A DNA stretch of 64,000 nucleotides, from positions 372,001-436,000 of the forward strand of contig NZ_JAHVAP010000002.1 in assembly GCF_024721155.1 (NCBI RefSeq). Direction: 5' to 3'. Of the stretch, positions 45,516 through 53,026 are shown one piece after another; position 1 is the stretch's first letter; each line of letters begins with the position of its first letter. Source of the stretch: Mucilaginibacter phenanthrenivorans. GTDB taxonomy: Bacteria > Bacteroidota > Bacteroidia > Sphingobacteriales > Sphingobacteriaceae. The position numbers and the translations under genes are program-made. The notes under the pieces were generated by a model that was given only the letters and a program-made list of their open reading frames with translations, had not been told where the DNA came from and did no database searches.

Positions 45516-46250
45516 TTAACCCAAATTGTGCCCGGCGCCTATGCCTCCGTCAACGTTGATGATTGCGCCGGTAATAAAGTTACTCTTTGCTACAGAATAA
45601 ACCATTTCTGCAATGTCTTCTACTTCGCCAACGCGGTTCAGCAGGTGCAAGCCCGCGGTTTGATCGGCATTATCACCGTGCATTGGGGTGCGGATGGTGC
45701 CGGGCCCAATGGTATTCACCCGGATATTATCCTTTCCAAACTCGGCTGCAAGCTGTATGGTAAGCGCCTGGATTGCCCCTTTCGACGACATTTGCGCAGT
45801 GATGGGCACTCCTGCAAGGGCGTGGTTTACCAATGGTGTGCCGATATTGATCACTACGCCATCACGTTGCTTCTGCATTTGGGGAATAACAGCCTGGGTG
45901 GTGAAGTAGGTGCCCTTCAGGTTTGTATTCAGAAAACGGTCGAGGTATGCTTCATCCACTTCGAGGAAAGGTTTGGTTTCAAAGATTCCGGCATTGTTCA
46001 CCAGTACGTCTGCGGAACCAAATTTTTCAACCGCTGTTGCTACAAGCCTCTCACCGGTTCTTTTATCGCTCACATCACCAGCCACCATGGCCAGGTTTTC
46101 TCCTGCGCCCAATTCCTGGTAAACCTGTTCCAGTTTGTCCGCTGTGAACGAATTGATTACTACATTATCGCCGTTTGCTAAGAAGTGGCGGGCTACTTCC
46201 TTGCCGATGCCAGATGAGGCGCCGGTAACTATTATGGTTTGTTTTTTCAT
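45516..46250 (-). CDS. SDR family protein lacking the catalytic tyrosine
   Basis: A 244-residue SDR. The cofactor motif is VTGASSGIG with VNNAGIF, and the C-terminus GAIINVDGGIG is standard. At the active site the expected YxxxK reads QMSSK (in VPITAQMSSKGAIQ), so Tyr is replaced by Gln while Lys is kept; I checked the codons (CAA ATG TCG TCG AAA). The Ser position in VVINIGTPLV is also changed to Gly or Thr. The protein may have altered chemistry or act as a binding protein. The gene is joined to the SnoaL-like gene (1-bp gap) and 4 bp after the tautomerase. Confidence 0.9.
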   Translation of the reverse strand: MKKQTIIVTGASSGIGKEVARHFLANGDNVVINSFTADKLEQVYQELGAGENLAMVAGDVSDKRTGERLVATAVEKFGSADVLVNNAGIFETKPFLEVDEAYLDRFLNTNLKGTYFTTQAVIPQMQKQRDGVVINIGTPLVNHALAGVPITAQMSSKGAIQALTIQLAAEFGKDNIRVNTIGPGTIRTPMHGDNADQTAGLHLLNRVGEVEDIAEMVYSVAKSNFITGAIINVDGGIGAGHNLG

Positions 46251-46254
46251 GGTT

Positions 46255-46473
46255 TTATTTTCTTTCAGCGGTTATACCTCTTTCTCTCAGCACAGATACC
46301 TGTTCTCCGGCATGGCCCCAGTCGTCCAGGCCATATTCCTGGATCACTACGAAGGTTAATTGAGGGTCTTTGTTTAATACGTCACTCATCAGGTCGGTCA
46401 CCCCTTTAATCAGGGCTTGCTTTTGTTCCCTGGTAACACCTTCACGTGTTACTTCAATTTTTACGTATGGCAT
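46255..46473 (-). CDS. 4-oxalocrotonate tautomerase family protein
   Basis: A 72-residue tautomerase-superfamily subunit. After removal of Met the N-terminal Pro (MPYVKIEVTREG) is the usual catalytic base. The beta-alpha-beta core has TREQKQALIKGVTDLM and the second strand TFVVIQEYGLDDWGHAGE. Such proteins form hexamers and tautomerise enols or act on halogenated or unsaturated acids. The true substrate is unknown. It sits between YceI and the SDR with short gaps (11 and 4 bp). Confidence 0.92.
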   Translation of the reverse strand: MPYVKIEVTREGVTREQKQALIKGVTDLMSDVLNKDPQLTFVVIQEYGLDDWGHAGEQVSVLRERGITAERK

Positions 46474-46484
46474 GGCTGTGGTTA

Positions 46485-47021
46485 TTAAGCTAAAGCTGGT
46501 TCAGTTACGGCTTTGGCGGTGATACTTACATTCAAATCAAAATCATTATAGATCAGCGTGTCGCCTAAATCCTTAAAGAAATTACCCGAGCGAAACTTCA
46601 TGTTGTAGTTGGTGCGATCGATCACTAATTTGCCGGTTGCGGTTAATGTGTCATTATTTGTGTTGATGGCTGCATCAAAGCCAACAGGATGGGTGATCCC
46701 TTTAATAGCAAGGTTGCCTTCAATGTGGTTATCTACTACTGCAGTAATTTCAAGGACTGCTTCAGGATATTTTTCGATAGAGAAAAAATCATCTGATGCC
46801 AGGTGGCCTGCAAACTGTGCATTGGTGGCAGGATCTGTTACATCAAGGATTTTGATAGAAGTTGTGTCGATAATAAACTTTCCGCCGGTAAGCTTTCCGT
46901 TGGTTAATGTTAAGCTGCCTTCTTTTATGGCGATGGTGCCATTGTGTGCGCCGGTTACTTTGCGGCCAGTCCATTCGATATTGCTTTGAGCACTTACGAT
47001 TTTAAATTTTTGAGTTTCCAT
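46485..47021 (-). CDS. YceI family lipocalin-like protein, no signal peptide
   Basis: A 178-residue YceI-type protein with a lipocalin-like barrel that holds a polyisoprenoid or amphipathic lipid in characterised members. Signatures are SNIEWTGRKVTGAHNGTI near the start, FIIDTTSIKILDV and HLASDDFFSIEKYPEA. There is no signal peptide, so a cytoplasmic form is likely, unlike E. coli YceI. It is the first gene of the minus-strand operon. Two Crp/Fnr-type palindromes lie 64 and 101 bp upstream of its start (centre to ATG). Members of this group are often induced by stress or quinones. Confidence 0.93.
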   Translation of the reverse strand: METQKFKIVSAQSNIEWTGRKVTGAHNGTIAIKEGSLTLTNGKLTGGKFIIDTTSIKILDVTDPATNAQFAGHLASDDFFSIEKYPEAVLEITAVVDNHIEGNLAIKGITHPVGFDAAINTNNDTLTATGKLVIDRTNYNMKFRSGNFFKDLGDTLIYNDFDLNVSITAKAVTEPALA

Positions 47022-47077
47022 TTTTCTTTGTGTTTTAAATTACAATACAAAGGAAAGGAGGAAAACCCGGCAGGCTG

Positions 47078-47093
47078 TGTGACCTACGTCACT
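47078..47093. promoter_or_regulatory. Crp/Fnr-type operator, proximal
   Basis: TGTGACCTACGTCACT matches the TGTGA-N6-TCACA architecture, with symmetry broken only at two inner positions and the last base. Its centre is 64 bp upstream of the YceI start. The likely ligand is the Crp/Fnr protein encoded just upstream. Confidence 0.65.
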
Positions 47094-47114
47094 TATATGG
47101 GGAGGCTGTTTTTA

Positions 47115-47130
47115 TGTGATGTACATCACT
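47115..47130. promoter_or_regulatory. Crp/Fnr-type operator, distal
   Basis: TGTGATGTACATCACT contains the perfect 14-bp palindrome GTGATGTACATCAC and has the same half-sites as the proximal box, 37 bp away. It lies 11 bp after the stop codon of the Crp/Fnr gene. The pair suggests co-operative control of the YceI operon. Confidence 0.7.
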
Positions 47131-47141
47131 TTTCAAGTGCG

Positions 47142-47705
47142 TTAAAGGCGGCTAAGTGTTTCTCTTGATACCCCCAAATAAGCAGCAATGAGGTTTTTAG
47201 GGACTATATTATAAAGTTGAGGATAAAGTTTTAACAGTTCTTCGTACCGGTGTTTAGCATCGTTGTTCATAAAGGACAACAATCTTTTTTGAGCGGCCAC
47301 ATAACCCTTGTTGGTGCGCCAGCGAAAAAAATGCTCCACCTGGTGGATCTCGCTGCAGAGTTTTTCGCGGTCGGCATTTGAAAGGCATAGTACGTCGGTG
47401 TCTGTTATGCAATCCACATTAATAGTTGCTTTGGTGTTGCTATAAAGTGCATTGAAATCAGACGCCCACCACGTCGGCATGGCGAATTGAAGAATAAACA
47501 TCTTCAGATCGTCATTAATAAAAAAGCTTTTTAAGCAGCCAGACAGCACAAAATACTCACAGTTCACCGAATCGCCTGCTGTTATGATCGATTGACCCTT
47601 TTTGTAGGATTGGGATTTAAAGTGAGAAAATACGTAGTCAAACTGCTCATCGGTTAGTGAAGCTGTTTTGGCGATGTGTTGTTTTAAAATTTCCCTGGCT
47701 TCCAT
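47142..47705 (-). CDS. Crp/Fnr family transcriptional regulator
   Basis: A 187-residue regulator with an N-terminal cyclic-nucleotide-binding-like barrel (~20-115, GQSIITAGDSVNCEYFVLSG) and a C-terminal winged HTH (~135-187, NLIAAYLGVSRETLSRL). The Arg and Glu pattern of true cAMP binding is not preserved, as is usual in Bacteroidota members, so the effector is unknown. There is no N-terminal Cys cluster for an Fnr-type iron-sulfur centre. The recognition helix SRETLSR is close to that of proteins binding TGTGA-type half-sites. Two such sites lie directly downstream, before the YceI operon on the same strand. Confidence 0.93.
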   Translation of the reverse strand: MEAREILKQHIAKTASLTDEQFDYVFSHFKSQSYKKGQSIITAGDSVNCEYFVLSGCLKSFFINDDLKMFILQFAMPTWWASDFNALYSNTKATINVDCITDTDVLCLSNADREKLCSEIHQVEHFFRWRTNKGYVAAQKRLLSFMNNDAKHRYEELLKLYPQLYNIVPKNLIAAYLGVSRETLSRL

Positions 47706-48637
47706 ATAAAGGCAGGTGATGAATCACCTGTTAAGTATGTGGCTAAAGATATAAATAACGGGTAATACGATGCAAGGTTTTTGCGAGGTATTCTAAATTG
47801 CAATAACGAAAAGGGACTTAAATAAGCGCCTGCAGACAAGCAGGCGCTCCCAAACATGAAACAGAACAAACCGGGGGAAGTCACTCTCCAATTCCTTATC
47901 CCCGGATGAAAGGCCAAAACTGCTAAATATTTCTGCGCTGTCAATATTGTATCGGTGAATAGGGGATATGTATAGACGAATAGGGTCTTTAAGCGGATGG
48001 AAAATAGTCATCAATCTGCGCCAACCCATCATCAACAGGGTCGTTCCCCGGTCATATGTGATGAGTCATCGGAGGGCAGGAACAATACAGCCTCAGCAAC
48101 TTCCGTGCCTGTCTTAGCCTGGCGCGAGGTGCAATGGCGGCCAAAAGCGTAAAGGCGTATACCCCCCCCACCAGCTAACGGGGGTTAACAGGGTTAACAT
48201 AATTTCAATTTTAAATGATTAAATTATTGTTAATCAAATACTTATAAAAACAGGGGGTTAACGCGCTTACCGGTAAATGGAAAAAAATCCGATCCCCTCC
48301 CTTGCGAGCACGCAGCGCCGGCCAAAGCGCAAAGGTATACTCGTGACACCGCGTTTAGGTAGCCAACATGCTATGTTTTACGGACCCAAAATGAACGAAA
48401 ATTGCGCTTGCCAAATAACACGCAATGCAATATTTTATTTTGATATTTAGCTGATCCGGATGTAAGGTAAATCATAAGCATTTTGGACATTGGTTGGCGG
48501 GTACAAACCATGAGCATTTTGTAATGGTCAGGAGTAATCCACCTCTAAGGGCTGGCCCTGGATACTCACGCGCAAGGAGTGGTGCACTTGCATCAGAAAA
48601 AGATTTGCGCCCTAGATAACCATTTAAATTAATTAAA
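47706..48637. other. Long gene-poor region with repeats and hairpins
   Basis: This 932-bp region has no gene I can support. It contains a hairpin with 8-bp arms (AGCGCCTG at 47825-47832 and CAGGCGCT at 47841-47848). GGGTTAAC occurs at 48182-48189, 48191-48198 and 48255-48262, and two related segments with GGCCAAA plus GTATAC or GGTATAC end near 48160 and 48340. The first copy of a 29-bp repeat is at 48349-48377. It may be the scar of a decayed mobile element. Confidence 0.45.
48349..48377 (+). repeat. 29-bp direct repeat, copy 1
   Basis: This segment (CCGCGTTTAGGTAG, then CCAACATGCTATGTT) recurs at 49190-49218 with one difference in 29 bases, C against T at the fifteenth base. The two copies are 841 bp apart in direct orientation and bracket the gene at 48638-49111. 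Confidence 0.75.
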
Positions 48638-49111
48638 ATGAAAAAAATATTTCTGATTGCCTTTAGTTTAATATTATTAGCAGTTGTTTTTGCATGTATA
48701 TATTTCGTTACTGGGGTAAGCTATGAATATCCGTCAGTAAAAAAATATGAATACTGGGGTAAGAAAAATGAATTAATCTCTGCTTTTGAAAAATATGCCC
48801 AAAACAACCGGGATGTTGTCTTTAAAATTGTCGATACTGTGGGAAATCCTGAGAATGGTTATTTAATAAGATTGAATATTATGTTAATTGCTGAAACTCG
48901 AAATATTGAATATTCACTACAATTTAAAAAAGACGCAAACATCGCGCCATCTAAAATAATTATAGAGTTAACTGGGGCGTATGATAAGACTAATAACATC
49001 GGAGGATATATAAAAAACGCAAAGGGAGTTGATTCTTTGGTAACAACTTTTGAGCATAACTTTTTAACTCCAATAAGAGTGCAGCAAGGTATCGATATAC
49101 ATTCTCGATAA
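48638..49111 (+). CDS. Hypothetical protein with N-terminal membrane anchor
   Basis: A 157-residue protein I do not recognise. It has one N-terminal hydrophobic segment (FLIAFSLILLAVVFACIYFV) that could be a membrane anchor or, with the Cys, a lipoprotein signal. The rest is a soluble domain with alternating strands (YSLQFKKDANI, SKIIIELTGAYD). The gene is distinctly AT-rich with Lys/Asn/Ile-rich codon use compared with its neighbours. It stands alone between two direct repeats and outside any operon. This fits acquisition by transfer. The ATG follows an AT-rich stretch with no clear promoter. Confidence 0.7.
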   Translation: MKKIFLIAFSLILLAVVFACIYFVTGVSYEYPSVKKYEYWGKKNELISAFEKYAQNNRDVVFKIVDTVGNPENGYLIRLNIMLIAETRNIEYSLQFKKDANIAPSKIIIELTGAYDKTNNIGGYIKNAKGVDSLVTTFEHNFLTPIRVQQGIDIHSR

Positions 49112-49189
49112 ATTATGCAAGGCTTCCAACCTGGCGCATCATAGAAATCGCAAGCGTTTTTCGCTGCCGTAAGGCTCTTGCCTTGTAGC

Positions 49190-49218
49190 CCGCGTTTAGG
49201 TAGTCAACATGCTATGTT
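49190..49218 (+). repeat. 29-bp direct repeat, copy 2
   Basis: Second copy of the repeat at 48349-48377, 28 of 29 bases identical. It lies in the 277-bp gap between the AT-rich hypothetical gene and the antiporter gene. The remainder of that gap holds no gene or clear terminator. Confidence 0.75.
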
Positions 49219-49388
49219 GAAAAATGCTATGGGGCGCAAAAAAGAAAAGTTTATGGTTACCAAAATGATGCGTTAGCGATAGAAACGTTTACCGGCCTGC
49301 GGCTAACGCCCGTGTAGTATGAGTGTATAGCGCGGCCCCGCTTCTATCAGCGGGAAACGCCCCAATATTTATATCGGTATCCTTTCCC

Positions 49389-50633
49389 TCAATCCGTTTT
49401 AAACCGCCTCACTATCCACGGCAGGGTGAGCCCCTGGCCAATCAGCGTAAACAATACCACTACCACCGAGATAAATATAATGGTGTTTCGCTGCGGGAAG
49501 GCACTGCCGTCGGCCAGCGTTACCGGTAAACCAATGGCAATAGCCAGCGACACAATACCCCGCATCCCCGACCAGCCGATCACCAGGCTGCTTTTTAAAT
49601 CAAGCAGTGCATCTTCCGTTATTTTATGCTTACCTTTTTTAAAGGCTTTTTGCAGGTTGGTACGCTGCGCAAACACCCGCGCCATGCGGATGACGAGCGC
49701 TATTACTGTGATAACAAAGGCATAGCCGATAAAAGGCAGCACATCGCTGCTATTGATGCTTTTTAAAACGTATGGCAATTGCAGGCCTATCAGGATAAAG
49801 ATCAACCCGTTCAACAGGAAAATAATAATATCCCAGATAGCGCGCGATTGTTTTTTTAACTGCTCGGGTACATCCTTATTTTTAAACCGGGCTATCATCA
49901 ACCCAAGGATCACTACAGCAATAACGCCCGATACATGGAGGTCCTCGGCAACCAGGTAAGTCACAAATGGCATCAGCAGCATAAAGCTTATAATAACTAG
50001 GTTGTTTTGCTTTATCCGCACCAGGATAAAGCTCAGGATTTGGCCCAGCACAAAGCCAACGAGCAAGCCGCCCGCCATCAGGATGGCAAATTGCAGCCCG
50101 GCACGCCACCACACAAAGGCAGCGCCCGTTACTGCCGCAACGGCAAAGCGGTAAGCCACCAGCGCCGAGGCATCGTTCACCAGGCTTTCACCCTCCAATA
50201 TGGTATTGGTGCTGTGTGAAAGGCCGAGCCCTTTGGTAATGCTCATAGCCGCCACGGCATCGGTAGCCGAAAGGATGGCGCCCAGCACAAACGACAAAGG
50301 CCAGCTCATGCCAGGGATTACATAATGGGCAAAAACCGCAATGCCTGACGCTGTTGCAAATACCAGCGAAATGGCCAGTGTACCAATGGTATTGATATTG
50401 GTTTTAAATGTTCGGTACGAGATATTAAAGGCAGCGTCGTACAACAGCGGTGGCAAAAATATCAGGAAAACAATATCCGGGTTCAGGGTAATATCGGGGA
50501 TGCCGGGGATAAAGCCAACGCCAATGCCGGCAACGGTCATCAGCACCGGGTAGGGGAGCTTCACCTTGTCGGCCACAGCAGACAGGCCAATCATCACGGC
50601 GAGGATAAATAAGACGATGCTGTAATTTTCCAT
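49389..50633 (-). CDS. CPA1 family Na+/H+ antiporter
   Basis: A 414-residue inner-membrane antiporter with about 12 hydrophobic segments. Family signatures are LPPLLYDAAFN, AILSATDAVAAMSI and GESLVNDASALVAYRFA, where the Asp residues take part in cation and proton exchange, and later GWSGMRGIVSLAIAIGLP. It would export Na+ (or K+) in exchange for protons. It lacks the long cytoplasmic C-terminal domain of many NhaP or YjcE-type members and ends soon after the last membrane segment (LTLPWIVRRFKTD). It is a single-gene unit, with a 7-bp inverted repeat in its leader. Confidence 0.94.
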   Translation of the reverse strand: MENYSIVLFILAVMIGLSAVADKVKLPYPVLMTVAGIGVGFIPGIPDITLNPDIVFLIFLPPLLYDAAFNISYRTFKTNINTIGTLAISLVFATASGIAVFAHYVIPGMSWPLSFVLGAILSATDAVAAMSITKGLGLSHSTNTILEGESLVNDASALVAYRFAVAAVTGAAFVWWRAGLQFAILMAGGLLVGFVLGQILSFILVRIKQNNLVIISFMLLMPFVTYLVAEDLHVSGVIAVVILGLMIARFKNKDVPEQLKKQSRAIWDIIIFLLNGLIFILIGLQLPYVLKSINSSDVLPFIGYAFVITVIALVIRMARVFAQRTNLQKAFKKGKHKITEDALLDLKSSLVIGWSGMRGIVSLAIAIGLPVTLADGSAFPQRNTIIFISVVVVLFTLIGQGLTLPWIVRRFKTD

Positions 50634-50645
50634 TTTACAAATTAA

Positions 50646-50666
50646 TCAGATTTTACGGCAATCTGA
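50646..50666 (-). promoter_or_regulatory. Inverted repeat in the antiporter leader
   Basis: TCAGATT (50646-50652) and AATCTGA (50660-50666) are perfect 7-bp arms with a 7-nt spacer, 13 bp before the antiporter start. It may be an operator or an mRNA hairpin affecting translation. Confidence 0.35.
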
Positions 50667-50712
50667 ATAATTTTTTCGTGTTGTTTGGAGTTGTCTCTCC
50701 TGCAACATGGAA

Positions 50713-50904
50713 TTAAATCCCCGGATTTGCCGGTGATTCTTCAGGTGGATTATCTTCCGGCGGAAACTCATCCGGCACTACCTGCGGATCCTCGTTTGGT
50801 ATTTCCGGTTCACGAGGGTCGGCAGGTTTATTAATTTCCGGCGTTTTTTCCGGTACCGGCATTTCCGGTTGTTCGTTTGGAAAGGTGTCGTGTTGTTTGC
50901 CCAT
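50713..50904 (-). CDS. Small Pro/Glu-rich hypothetical protein
   Basis: A 63-residue acidic protein of low complexity, mostly Pro, Glu, Asp and Asn (PEMPVPEKTPEINKPADP, then FPPEDNPPEESPANPG). It would be disordered. No signal peptide or domain is visible. Its ATG follows the stop of the next hypothetical gene by 1 bp on the same strand, so the two are probably translated together. Low complexity makes homology hard to judge, but the tight coupling supports a real gene. Confidence 0.6.
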   Translation of the reverse strand: MGKQHDTFPNEQPEMPVPEKTPEINKPADPREPEIPNEDPQVVPDEFPPEDNPPEESPANPGI

Positions 50905-50905
50905 G

Positions 50906-51526
50906 TTATTTAGCTTTATAAGTTATTAATCCATCTACAAGCCGCTGCCATTGCACGCCGGATAACCCAACGCGCGCCATCAGACCAATCGCGGTATTCC
51001 TGATCTTGTCGTGCAGGTCCACATCTTGATTGTTCGGGACTTCGTTTCGCCCGTATGCGCCTACGCTAAGCGTCCGCCCGTCGCGCCTGATAACAAAGGT
51101 ATTCGTAGAGGCATCGGTATAAAAATGCGCGATTTCCGGGTTCGCTTTTTTTGGATCAGGAACGGGTCTTGCGGTCATTGTTATATATTCTTCTGCGGTT
51201 TCTGCATCACCGTCGGTTTCTATCTTTTCTATCATCACCCATTCCAGACCTCCGCCTGCATCCGGCCCGGGGCCAGGCAGGTCAATGCTTATATAAAAGC
51301 CTTCAGCAGCAAAGCCGAAAAGTTCGTCGCCCAGGTTATTGCACAGCGTAAACTTTGCCGATCCTGTCCCGGTATATTCATGCCAGTTATTCACCGTCAA
51401 CAATCTTTCAGCCGACTCTTTAAAAGCTGTATGCGCAGTTTTTAAATCATCAAACGTTTCGCTGTGAGTAAAATTGGTTTCCCGCCCTGTTTGTTGTTGC
51501 GGAAGTGGGGCTGCTGTGTTTTTCAT
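50906..51526 (-). CDS. Hypothetical protein, co-transcribed with the Pro/Glu-rich gene
   Basis: A 206-residue soluble protein I do not recognise. It has no signal peptide or membrane segment. The N-terminus (~20-50) is helical (FDDLKTAHTAFKESAERLL), followed by a beta-rich middle (YISIDLPGPGPDAGGGLEWV, FVIRRDGRTLSVGAYG) and a helical C-terminus (IGLMARVGLSGVQWQRLV). The composition is ordinary and codon use matches the neighbours. It precedes the small acidic gene by 1 bp. No function is proposed. Confidence 0.75.
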   Translation of the reverse strand: MKNTAAPLPQQQTGRETNFTHSETFDDLKTAHTAFKESAERLLTVNNWHEYTGTGSAKFTLCNNLGDELFGFAAEGFYISIDLPGPGPDAGGGLEWVMIEKIETDGDAETAEEYITMTARPVPDPKKANPEIAHFYTDASTNTFVIRRDGRTLSVGAYGRNEVPNNQDVDLHDKIRNTAIGLMARVGLSGVQWQRLVDGLITYKAK

Positions 51527-51603
51527 TGACGTTCTTTTATTAAGAAACTGATAAGCTGTGCTGCTTGTTTTAAAATAAAAAAGTGATTTCGCCCATGTTG
51601 GAG

Positions 51604-51631
51604 TTGTATCCGGCCAGATGAGTTATCTTTG
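51604..51631 (+). promoter_or_regulatory. Putative Bacteroidota promoter
   Basis: TATCTTTG at 51624-51631 matches the -7 consensus. A TTG at 51604-51606 is 17 bp upstream, a little closer than the usual 19. It would serve the membrane protein gene starting at 51727, leaving a leader of about 90 bases. Confidence 0.4.
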
Positions 51632-51726
51632 TGCAAGCAACTTAATGCCAAACTGTCCGGCTATTCTATGGTATAAAAACTACAGATTTGTTGGTAACAA
51701 GACTAACAAAATCGGAAAACGTTAAA

Positions 51727-52155
51727 ATGAGTATTAAGCAACTGTACTGTTATTTTTTTTACATCCTCTATAGAGGTTGGTTTAAGATCGATAAATCATT
51801 CGGTGCTACCGGGCCATTTTCAACCAATACAAAAGCATTGATATGTATGTTCGGTATAGAAGTCTGGCTGGTATTTTCAGTTGTACTCTATTCTGGCTAT
51901 CTTTTTAATATCCATGCTCATATTAGTTTTTTTAGTTTCATCGGGTTAGCACCTTTTGTTATTTTATTAGTAATAAAGTGGTTTATTTTCGAAAAAGATG
52001 ATCGATGGAAAAGCTATGTTCAAGAATTTGGTAGCTGGTCGAAAGCAAAAAATAGGGTCGGGGCGTGGGTTGTCGTTGTAATTATATTTTTTATAGTCTT
52101 TAGTTTTATTTATTCTCTCTATTTGAATCCTCCGTCGGGCGGCTTAAAATGGTAA
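51727..52155 (+). CDS. Hypothetical membrane protein
   Basis: A 142-residue protein; I use ATG 51727 because the preceding 13 codons from a TTG at 51688 add a charged, non-membrane lead. There are three hydrophobic segments (~38-60, ~65-85 and ~112-135: LICMFGIEVWLVFSVVLYSG, SFIGLAPFVILLVIKWFIF, VVVVIIFFIVFSFIYSLYL), with a charged loop WKSYVQEFGSWSKAKN between the last two. It is AT-rich. No family is recognised. It is a single gene between a minus-strand pair and the thioredoxin-like gene. Confidence 0.7.
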   Translation: MSIKQLYCYFFYILYRGWFKIDKSFGATGPFSTNTKALICMFGIEVWLVFSVVLYSGYLFNIHAHISFFSFIGLAPFVILLVIKWFIFEKDDRWKSYVQEFGSWSKAKNRVGAWVVVVIIFFIVFSFIYSLYLNPPSGGLKW

Positions 52156-52261
52156 TTTATAAAATGCTAATGCTGCCAAACCGATCTATTTTATATTATA
52201 AAAATCAGAGGTTTGTTATTAACAGCCCAACTAAGGAAGCTAAGAAATAAGTTTACAGTTA

Positions 52262-52296
52262 TTTGTTTTTTTCCACGTCTAAGTTTAATAAATTTG
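52262..52296 (+). promoter_or_regulatory. Putative promoter of the thioredoxin-like gene
   Basis: TAAATTTG at 52289-52296 matches the -7 consensus and TTTG at 52262-52265 lies 23 bp upstream, wider than the usual 19. The coding start is 22 bp downstream of the -7 box. Confidence 0.4.
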
Positions 52297-52318
52297 AAAA
52301 ACAACAACTTGATAAATC

Positions 52319-52879
52319 ATGAAAATATTTAAATATACCGCATTAGCCTTACTGCAACTTTTACTCATAAACATATCAAAAGCGCAAACCACCAAAGCCG
52401 ATGACGACCGCGGCTACATAGTAAAAGTGGGCGACCAGGCACCGGACGATTTCCAGCTGGTGTTAACCAACGGCACTACAACATCCTTAAAAAAACTGCG
52501 TGGCAAAATTGTGATATTACAATTTACGGCAAGCTGGTGCAGTGTATGCCGCGAGGAAATGCCGCATTTGGAAAGCGATGTTTGGAAGGCGTATAAAAAC
52601 AGGGGGTTGGTATTAATAGGGGTAGACCGCGATGAGCCGATGCCGACAGTTAAGAAATTTCATCATGATATGAAGCTTAGCTACCCGTTGGCGCTTGACC
52701 CCAAAGCGGATATATTCGGCAGGTTTGCTAATAAGAAGAGCGGCGTTACCCGGAATGTAGTGATCGACCCTACAGGTAAAATAGTTTATCTCACGCGTTT
52801 GTATGATAAAGAAGAGTTTAACGGAATGCTGGCCGCGATAAAAAATTTGGTTGATAAACCAACCGCCAGTTTAAGATAG
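52319..52879 (+). CDS. TlpA-like periplasmic thioredoxin family protein
   Basis: A 186-residue exported thioredoxin-fold protein. The signal peptide ends at SKAQ. The AhpC/TSA-TlpA fold begins at VGDQAPDDFQLVLTNG. The active site is C74-S-V-C77 in FTASWCSVCREEMP, with the central HDMKLSYPLALDPKADIFGRF and the cis-Pro region GVTRNVVIDPTG, where Thr-Arg stands just before the strand. It would reduce or oxidise disulfides in the periplasm, often for cytochrome maturation or glycan-binding lipoproteins. It is a single-gene unit with its own terminator. Confidence 0.92.
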   Translation: MKIFKYTALALLQLLLINISKAQTTKADDDRGYIVKVGDQAPDDFQLVLTNGTTTSLKKLRGKIVILQFTASWCSVCREEMPHLESDVWKAYKNRGLVLIGVDRDEPMPTVKKFHHDMKLSYPLALDPKADIFGRFANKKSGVTRNVVIDPTGKIVYLTRLYDKEEFNGMLAAIKNLVDKPTASLR

Positions 52880-52902
52880 ATAACGCCTGTTGAAGCGTTT
52901 GA

Positions 52903-52936
52903 AATGAGCTCCTGTTTTGCGGGAGCTCATTTTTTT
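52903..52936 (+). terminator. Rho-independent terminator after thioredoxin-like gene
   Basis: AATGAGCTCC (52903-52912) pairs with GGAGCTCATT (52922-52931) across a 9-nt loop, followed by a run of T to 52936. It stands 24 bp after the stop codon. Confidence 0.85.
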
Positions 52937-53026
52937 GTCTAAATCTCCAATAATGAATATGATTTGGAAATGACGTGGTAATTTCTGTTTACTTGCGTAT
53001 TATTGAGAATTGGAACAATAGCACGA

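Noticed and set aside
47684..48035. Two overlapping minus-strand frames of 80-86 codons downstream of repeats.
   Set aside because: They overlap each other and one overlaps the Crp/Fnr gene; composition is not protein-like enough and no motif is visible.
51666..52240. Similar AT-rich strings around 51668 and 52195 that might be a direct repeat flanking the membrane protein gene.
   Set aside because: The match is gapped and weak and can be explained by base composition.
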